A stretch of 8,642 bases of DNA from Gemmatimonadaceae bacterium (GTDB taxonomy: Bacteria > Gemmatimonadota > Gemmatimonadetes > Gemmatimonadales > Gemmatimonadaceae). The notes under the pieces are model-generated. The model worked only from the letters and a program-made list of their open reading frames with translations. It had not been told where the DNA came from and did no database searches. Position 1 is the first letter of the stretch. Every line of letters begins with the position of its first letter. Made by a program: the position numbers and the translations under genes. The stretch lies in the NCBI GenBank assembly GCA_017881545.1, contig JADGQU010000079.1, positions 1-8,642 on the forward strand, in the 5' to 3' direction. Positions 5,183-8,642 of the stretch are shown here, piece by piece.

Positions 5183-7489
5183 ATGCGCCACAACTTCCGG
5201 ACGCCCAACCTCGGCGTCACCGTCCTTTCGTTGCTCCTGTCACTGGCGGGCACGCTGTCCGCCCAGACGACGAGCGCTCCCCTCGCGTATCCGGCTGCCG
5301 CCCGCGGCACGCAAGTGGATGACTACCACGGAACGAGCATCGCCGATCCCTACCGCTGGCTAGAGGACGTCGACGCGGCAGCGACGAAAGCGTGGGTGGA
5401 GGCCCAGAACAGGCTCACCGACTCATTCCTGGCGACGATTCCGGAGCGCGCGGCGATCAAGGCCAGACTGGAGCAGCTCTGGAATTACGCGCGGTGGTCC
5501 GCGCCGTTCAAGGAAAACGGGCGCTATTTCTCCTTCCTCAACACGGGACTCCAGAATCAGAGCGTGCTGTACGTGCAGGACAACAAGAACGCTCCCACTC
5601 GCGTGCTGCTCGACCCGAATACGCTCTCGAGCGACGGCACTGTCGCGCTCTCGGGAACAGCTGCGTCGGACGATGGGCGCTATCTCGCGTACAGCCTCTC
5701 GACCAGCGGGTCCGACTGGCGGGAGCTGCACGTCCGCGATGTGAACACGGCGCGCGATCTCCCGGACACCGTGAAGTGGGTCAAGTTCTCTTCGCTCTCG
5801 TGGACGCACGACAACAAGGGCTTTTTCTACTCGCGCTACGACGAGCCGACGTCGGGCAACAAGATGACCAACACCAACCGCAATCATAAGCTCTACTACC
5901 ACCGGGTTGGGCAGCTACAGTCGCGCGACGAGCTGGTCTATGATCGTCCCGACCAGCCCGACTGGTTGTTCAACGGCAACGTCACCGACGATGGCCAATA
6001 CCTGATCATCACGGTCTCGCAGGGCACCGACGTGCGTACGAGGCTTTATTTCATAGACCTCGACAACCCGGGCAAGCCGCAGATCAACAACCCGGTCGTC
6101 CGCCTGATCGACAAGCTCGACGCCGAATACTCGTTCGTGGGCAACAGGGGCACAAATTTCTACGTGCGCACCGACCGGAACGCGCCGAAGGGACGGATCG
6201 TCTCGATCAGCATCGACAACCCGCGCGAAGAGCGCTGGAACACGATCATCCCCGAGAGCAAGGACGCTCTCGAGAGCGCATCGATGGGCGGCAACGACAT
6301 CGTCGCCAATTATCTACAGGATGCGCACTCGAGCGTGCGCTTCTTCAGCGCGTCCCGCAACGATACGCGGGACCAGCGGCCACGCGGACAGCCGACACAA
6401 CAGCAGCCCCGCAATCCGGGCAGCGTCTACGATGACACGAGCACGGCTCCGATCATTCAGCGCGAGCGCGGCCAATCCCTCGGCGGCGGTTTCACTGCGC
6501 GTGGAGAGCTGCCACTGCCCGGCATCGGGACGGTCGGCGACATCAACGGGCGTCAGGGCGACGACGAGATGTTCTACAGCTTCACCTCATTCCTCTCTCC
6601 TACCACGATCTACCGCTTCGACCTGAAGTCCCGCAAAAGCGAGGTCTTCAGGGCGCCGAAGGTCGCGTTCGATCCCGCGTCCTACGAAACACGCCAGGTC
6701 TTCTACACGAGCAAGGACGGTACGCGGGTGCCGATGTTCATCACGGCAAAGAAAGGAATCCAGCTCGACGGGAACAACCCGACGCTCCTCTACGCGTACG
6801 GCGGCTTCAACATCTCCATCACACCCACCTTCTCGCCTGCCAACATCGTGTGGCTGGAGATGGGCGGCGTTTACGCAGTCGCCAATCTCCGCGGTGGCGG
6901 CGAATACGGAAAAGACTGGCACGAGGGAGGGATGCTGGCGAAGAAACAAAACGTCTTCGACGATTTCATCGCGGCGGCGCAGTACCTGATCAGTCAGAAG
7001 TACACGTCCACTCCGAAACTGGTGATCCGCGGCGGCTCGAATGGCGGACTGCTGGTGGGAGCGGTGATGACTCAGCGTCCCGAACTGTTTGGAGCGACGC
7101 TGCCCGAAGTCGGAGTCATGGACATGCTCCGCTTCCAGAAGTTCACGATCGGGTGGGCGTGGACGTCGGACTACGGATCGTCGGACAATGCTGATCAGTT
7201 CAAGTACCTGCGCGCCTATTCCCCGCTTCAGAACATCAAGCCGGCGACCTGCTACCCGCCGACTCTCGCCTTCACCGCGGATCACGACGATCGAGTCGTG
7301 CCGGGTCACACCTTCAAGTTCGTCGCTACGCTCCAGGCGGCTCAGGCGTGCGCGAATCCCATTCTCGTAAGGATCGAGACGAAAGCCGGCCACGGCGCGG
7401 GAAAGCCGACGACCAAGCAGATCGACGAGGCGGCAGATCGGTTTGCCTTCCTCGTAAAGGAGCTGCACATGAGACCGACGCTCCAGTAG
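5183..7489 (+). CDS. Prolyl oligopeptidase family S9A serine peptidase, exported
   Basis: 768 residues. It cleaves short peptides after proline. An N-terminal signal peptide is visible (MRHNFRTP, hydrophobic VTVLSLLLSLAG, cleavage likely after LSA at 27), so it should act in the periplasm or outside. Next come the N-terminal segment with DDYHGTSIADPYRWLED (in part, 46-62), a seven-bladed propeller (about 100-480), and the alpha/beta hydrolase domain with YGGFNI (539-544), NLRGGGEYG (568-576), the nucleophile elbow RGGSNGG (616-622, Ser619), TADHDDRVVPGHTFKF (698-713, Asp702; Arg704 anchors the substrate) and AGHGAG (735-740, His737). The triad is complete. About 45-50 residues (roughly 390-440), rich in Arg, Gln, Pro and Asn, interrupt a propeller blade. 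I start at ATG 5183, which gives a proper signal peptide; a TTG at 5129 in the same frame would add 18 residues. Its TAG abuts the next ATG. Confidence 0.96.
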   Translation: MRHNFRTPNLGVTVLSLLLSLAGTLSAQTTSAPLAYPAAARGTQVDDYHGTSIADPYRWLEDVDAAATKAWVEAQNRLTDSFLATIPERAAIKARLEQLWNYARWSAPFKENGRYFSFLNTGLQNQSVLYVQDNKNAPTRVLLDPNTLSSDGTVALSGTAASDDGRYLAYSLSTSGSDWRELHVRDVNTARDLPDTVKWVKFSSLSWTHDNKGFFYSRYDEPTSGNKMTNTNRNHKLYYHRVGQLQSRDELVYDRPDQPDWLFNGNVTDDGQYLIITVSQGTDVRTRLYFIDLDNPGKPQINNPVVRLIDKLDAEYSFVGNRGTNFYVRTDRNAPKGRIVSISIDNPREERWNTIIPESKDALESASMGGNDIVANYLQDAHSSVRFFSASRNDTRDQRPRGQPTQQQPRNPGSVYDDTSTAPIIQRERGQSLGGGFTARGELPLPGIGTVGDINGRQGDDEMFYSFTSFLSPTTIYRFDLKSRKSEVFRAPKVAFDPASYETRQVFYTSKDGTRVPMFITAKKGIQLDGNNPTLLYAYGGFNISITPTFSPANIVWLEMGGVYAVANLRGGGEYGKDWHEGGMLAKKQNVFDDFIAAAQYLISQKYTSTPKLVIRGGSNGGLLVGAVMTQRPELFGATLPEVGVMDMLRFQKFTIGWAWTSDYGSSDNADQFKYLRAYSPLQNIKPATCYPPTLAFTADHDDRVVPGHTFKFVATLQAAQACANPILVRIETKAGHGAGKPTTKQIDEAADRFAFLVKELHMRPTLQ

Positions 7490-8080
7490 ATGGAGACATT
7501 TCTTGCCGGCGCCGACGCGGTAATCCTCGTTCTTCGCACGGCGCTGCTGTCGATAGCGGGCGTGTTCGGCGCGATTTGCCTGCTCGACTGGGCGGTTCGC
7601 ACGAGAAAGATCAGTCCCTTCAACGCAGTCGCGCGATTCTGCCGCTCGACGGTGGATCCCATCATCGCGCCGATCGAGCGGAAAGTGGTCCGCGCCGGCG
7701 GGACTCCTGCGGCAGCTCCCCTATGGGCGCTAGCCGCAATCGTAATCGGCGGCATCCTGCTGCTCACGCTGCTGGACATGATTCGCCTCGAAGTGGTTAA
7801 GTCCATCATCGCATCGCAGGAAGGAGCGGGTGGAGTCTTCCGTCTGCTCGTGAGCTGGACGTTCACGGTTCTCAAGGCCGCGATTGTCGTGAGGGTGATA
7901 AGCTCCTGGCTACCGATCTCCCCCTTCTCGAAGTGGGTCAACTGGAGCTACCGGCTGAGCGAGCCGATGCTCGCTCCCCTCCGGCGCATCGTACCCAACC
8001 TCGGCGGACTCGACATCACTCCGATTCTCGCCTATGTACTGCTCAACATCATCGAGTCGTTGCTGTTGCGCTTGATGTGA
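7490..8080 (+). CDS. yggT: YggT family membrane protein with two YggT repeats
   Basis: 196 residues, about four membrane helices (roughly 11-33, 76-97, 117-139, 177-194). YggT/YCF19 proteins are small inner-membrane proteins; relatives are linked to osmotic shock tolerance in E. coli and to thylakoid biogenesis in chloroplasts, but no molecular activity is established. The signature is repeated: LDWAVRTRKISPFNAVARF (32-50) followed by DPIIAPIERKVV (56-67), and SSWLPISPFSKWVNW (138-152) followed by EPMLAPLRRIVPN (158-170). Each half thus has ISPF, a helix, then an [DE]P-x-[IL]-AP-[IL] stretch, as in the double-repeat proteobacterial form. Its ATG follows the peptidase TAG without a gap, so translation is probably coupled. 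It is followed by the DUF167 gene, a neighbour pairing (yggT-yggU) also seen in E. coli. Confidence 0.93.
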   Translation: METFLAGADAVILVLRTALLSIAGVFGAICLLDWAVRTRKISPFNAVARFCRSTVDPIIAPIERKVVRAGGTPAAAPLWALAAIVIGGILLLTLLDMIRLEVVKSIIASQEGAGGVFRLLVSWTFTVLKAAIVVRVISSWLPISPFSKWVNWSYRLSEPMLAPLRRIVPNLGGLDITPILAYVLLNIIESLLLRLM

Positions 8081-8112
8081 GCGGCTTTGACGCACATCGC
8101 CGAGGAGATGCG

Positions 8113-8367
8113 GTGCGATTCTCGGTTCGCCTCCAGCCTCGCGCGTCGAAGAATGAGATCGCGGGATTGCAGGGCGTCGCGCTGAAGGTGCGCGTTACAG
8201 CTCCTCCGGTCGACGGATTGGCGAACGAGGCCATGGTCGAGCTCCTTTCCAAAGCGCTCGATACTTCACGGCGCAATGTGTGCATCGTTTCCGGTCACTC
8301 CTCGCGGACGAAGGTAATCGAGATCAGCGGGGCCGATCTGACATCTGTTCAACGCCTGGCTGTCTGA
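8113..8367 (+). CDS. yggU: DUF167 / YggU family protein
   Basis: 84 residues from the GTG at 8113. The family is small, conserved and of unknown function; structures show a compact alpha/beta fold. Signature motifs are complete: VRLQPRASKNEIAGLQG (5-21), ALKVRVTAPPVDGLANEA (23-40), then LLSKALDTSRRNVCIVSGHSSRTKVIEI (in part, 44-71). I chose GTG 8113 because GAGGAG (8102-8107) lies five bases before it. An in-frame GTG at 8077 is the alternative: it would add 12 residues and overlap the yggT stop as GTGA, an arrangement also common in operons, but it lacks a ribosome site. Expression is expected to be coupled to yggT either way. Confidence 0.92.
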   Translation: MRFSVRLQPRASKNEIAGLQGVALKVRVTAPPVDGLANEAMVELLSKALDTSRRNVCIVSGHSSRTKVIEISGADLTSVQRLAV

Positions 8368-8380
8368 GGGAAACTGCCTA

Positions 8381-8642
8381 GTGGTAAAAGTGATTCTCGT
8401 TGGCACTGATGTGGCGCTGCTCGAAGGGCTCGCGCAGACACTGATTGGATTTGGGCATGAGGTTTTGCTGGCGGCAACTGTTGGAGAAGCTGGTGCGTTC
8501 ACGGGAGATCTACCGGCGATAGCCGTGGTTTCCTGCGAAGCGCTCGAAAATGGAGGGCCCGGCGCCACACTCGCTCTCACGCCCGGTGGGGCGATCATCG
8601 TCTACGGGAAAACTCACGGAGAGCGTCCATTTCTCGCGCAGA
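8381..8642 (+). CDS. Receiver-like (degenerate response regulator) protein, N-terminal fragment
   Basis: 87 residues are visible before the window ends. I start at GTG 8381, with GAGGG (8366-8370) ten bases upstream overlapping the yggU stop; a GTG at 8390 is the alternative. The pattern follows the first half of a CheY-like receiver domain: strand VKVILVG (2-8), helix ALLEGLAQTLIGFGHEV (12-28), strand LLAAT, helix, then PAIAVVSCEAL (45-55), where the third strand and phosphoacceptor should be, and later GGAIIVYGKT (69-78). The phosphoacceptor Asp is Ser51 here and the acidic pair at the first strand end is reduced to T9-D10. Phosphotransfer therefore looks impossible; a pseudo-receiver acting in protein contacts is plausible. 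The output domain, if any, is outside the window. It seems to belong to the peptidase-yggT-yggU transcript. Confidence 0.65.
   Translation, partial: MVKVILVGTDVALLEGLAQTLIGFGHEVLLAATVGEAGAFTGDLPAIAVVSCEALENGGPGATLALTPGGAIIVYGKTHGERPFLAQ

Noticed and set aside
6587..7468. 293-codon minus-strand open frame inside the prolyl oligopeptidase
   Set aside because: Lies opposite the catalytic domain, whose motifs are intact in the + frame; Arg/Val-rich composition is typical of GC-rich antisense frames.
7342..7941. 199-codon minus-strand open frame across yggT
   Set aside because: Opposite a clear YggT protein and the peptidase end; no family motif, no ribosome site.

Overview
The window is a GC-rich bacterial chromosome segment, densely coded apart from one 482-bp gap. 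It carries ordinary housekeeping and envelope genes, with no phage, transposase, CRISPR, tRNA or rRNA genes visible. The gene mix (E. coli-type citrate synthase, secreted S9A prolyl oligopeptidase, several small lipoproteins, short A-rich phrases in an intergenic repeat) and the style of the small lipoproteins suggest an environmental Gram-negative, perhaps Gemmatimonadota. That assignment is inference; no marker gene settles it.

Left part (1-1960): the C-terminal end of a two-domain copper oxidase/nitrite-reductase-like protein, then ogt (O6-alkylguanine-DNA alkyltransferase), both on +. Convergent to ogt, sharing four bases at the stop codons, is the first of two tandem minus-strand genes for small paralogous lipoproteins. 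They are about 60% identical over a 99-residue ungapped core and keep two cysteines at identical spacing.

Middle (1961-5182): a gene-free stretch holds a long imperfect palindromic repeat element (about 2161-2422) built from units with a GGATCCGAGATCTG-like core. It lies just downstream of gltA. Then, all on the minus strand and transcribed towards the left, come an EVE-domain protein, a small unknown lipoprotein with a clear TATAAT box and a GGAGG ribosome site, and gltA (citrate synthase) with an unusual Ala/Lys/Pro-rich N-terminal extension.

Right part (5183-8642): a plus-strand cluster divergent from the EVE gene. It holds a signal-peptide-bearing prolyl oligopeptidase with a low-complexity insertion in its propeller domain, a double YggT membrane protein whose ATG directly abuts the peptidase stop, a DUF167/YggU protein, and the start of a degenerate response-regulator receiver protein that runs off the window. 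The tight spacing suggests one transcript.

I see no convincing new multi-gene system. The best leads are the palindromic repeat element, the tandem lipoprotein pair and the receiver-like protein lacking its phosphoacceptor Asp.
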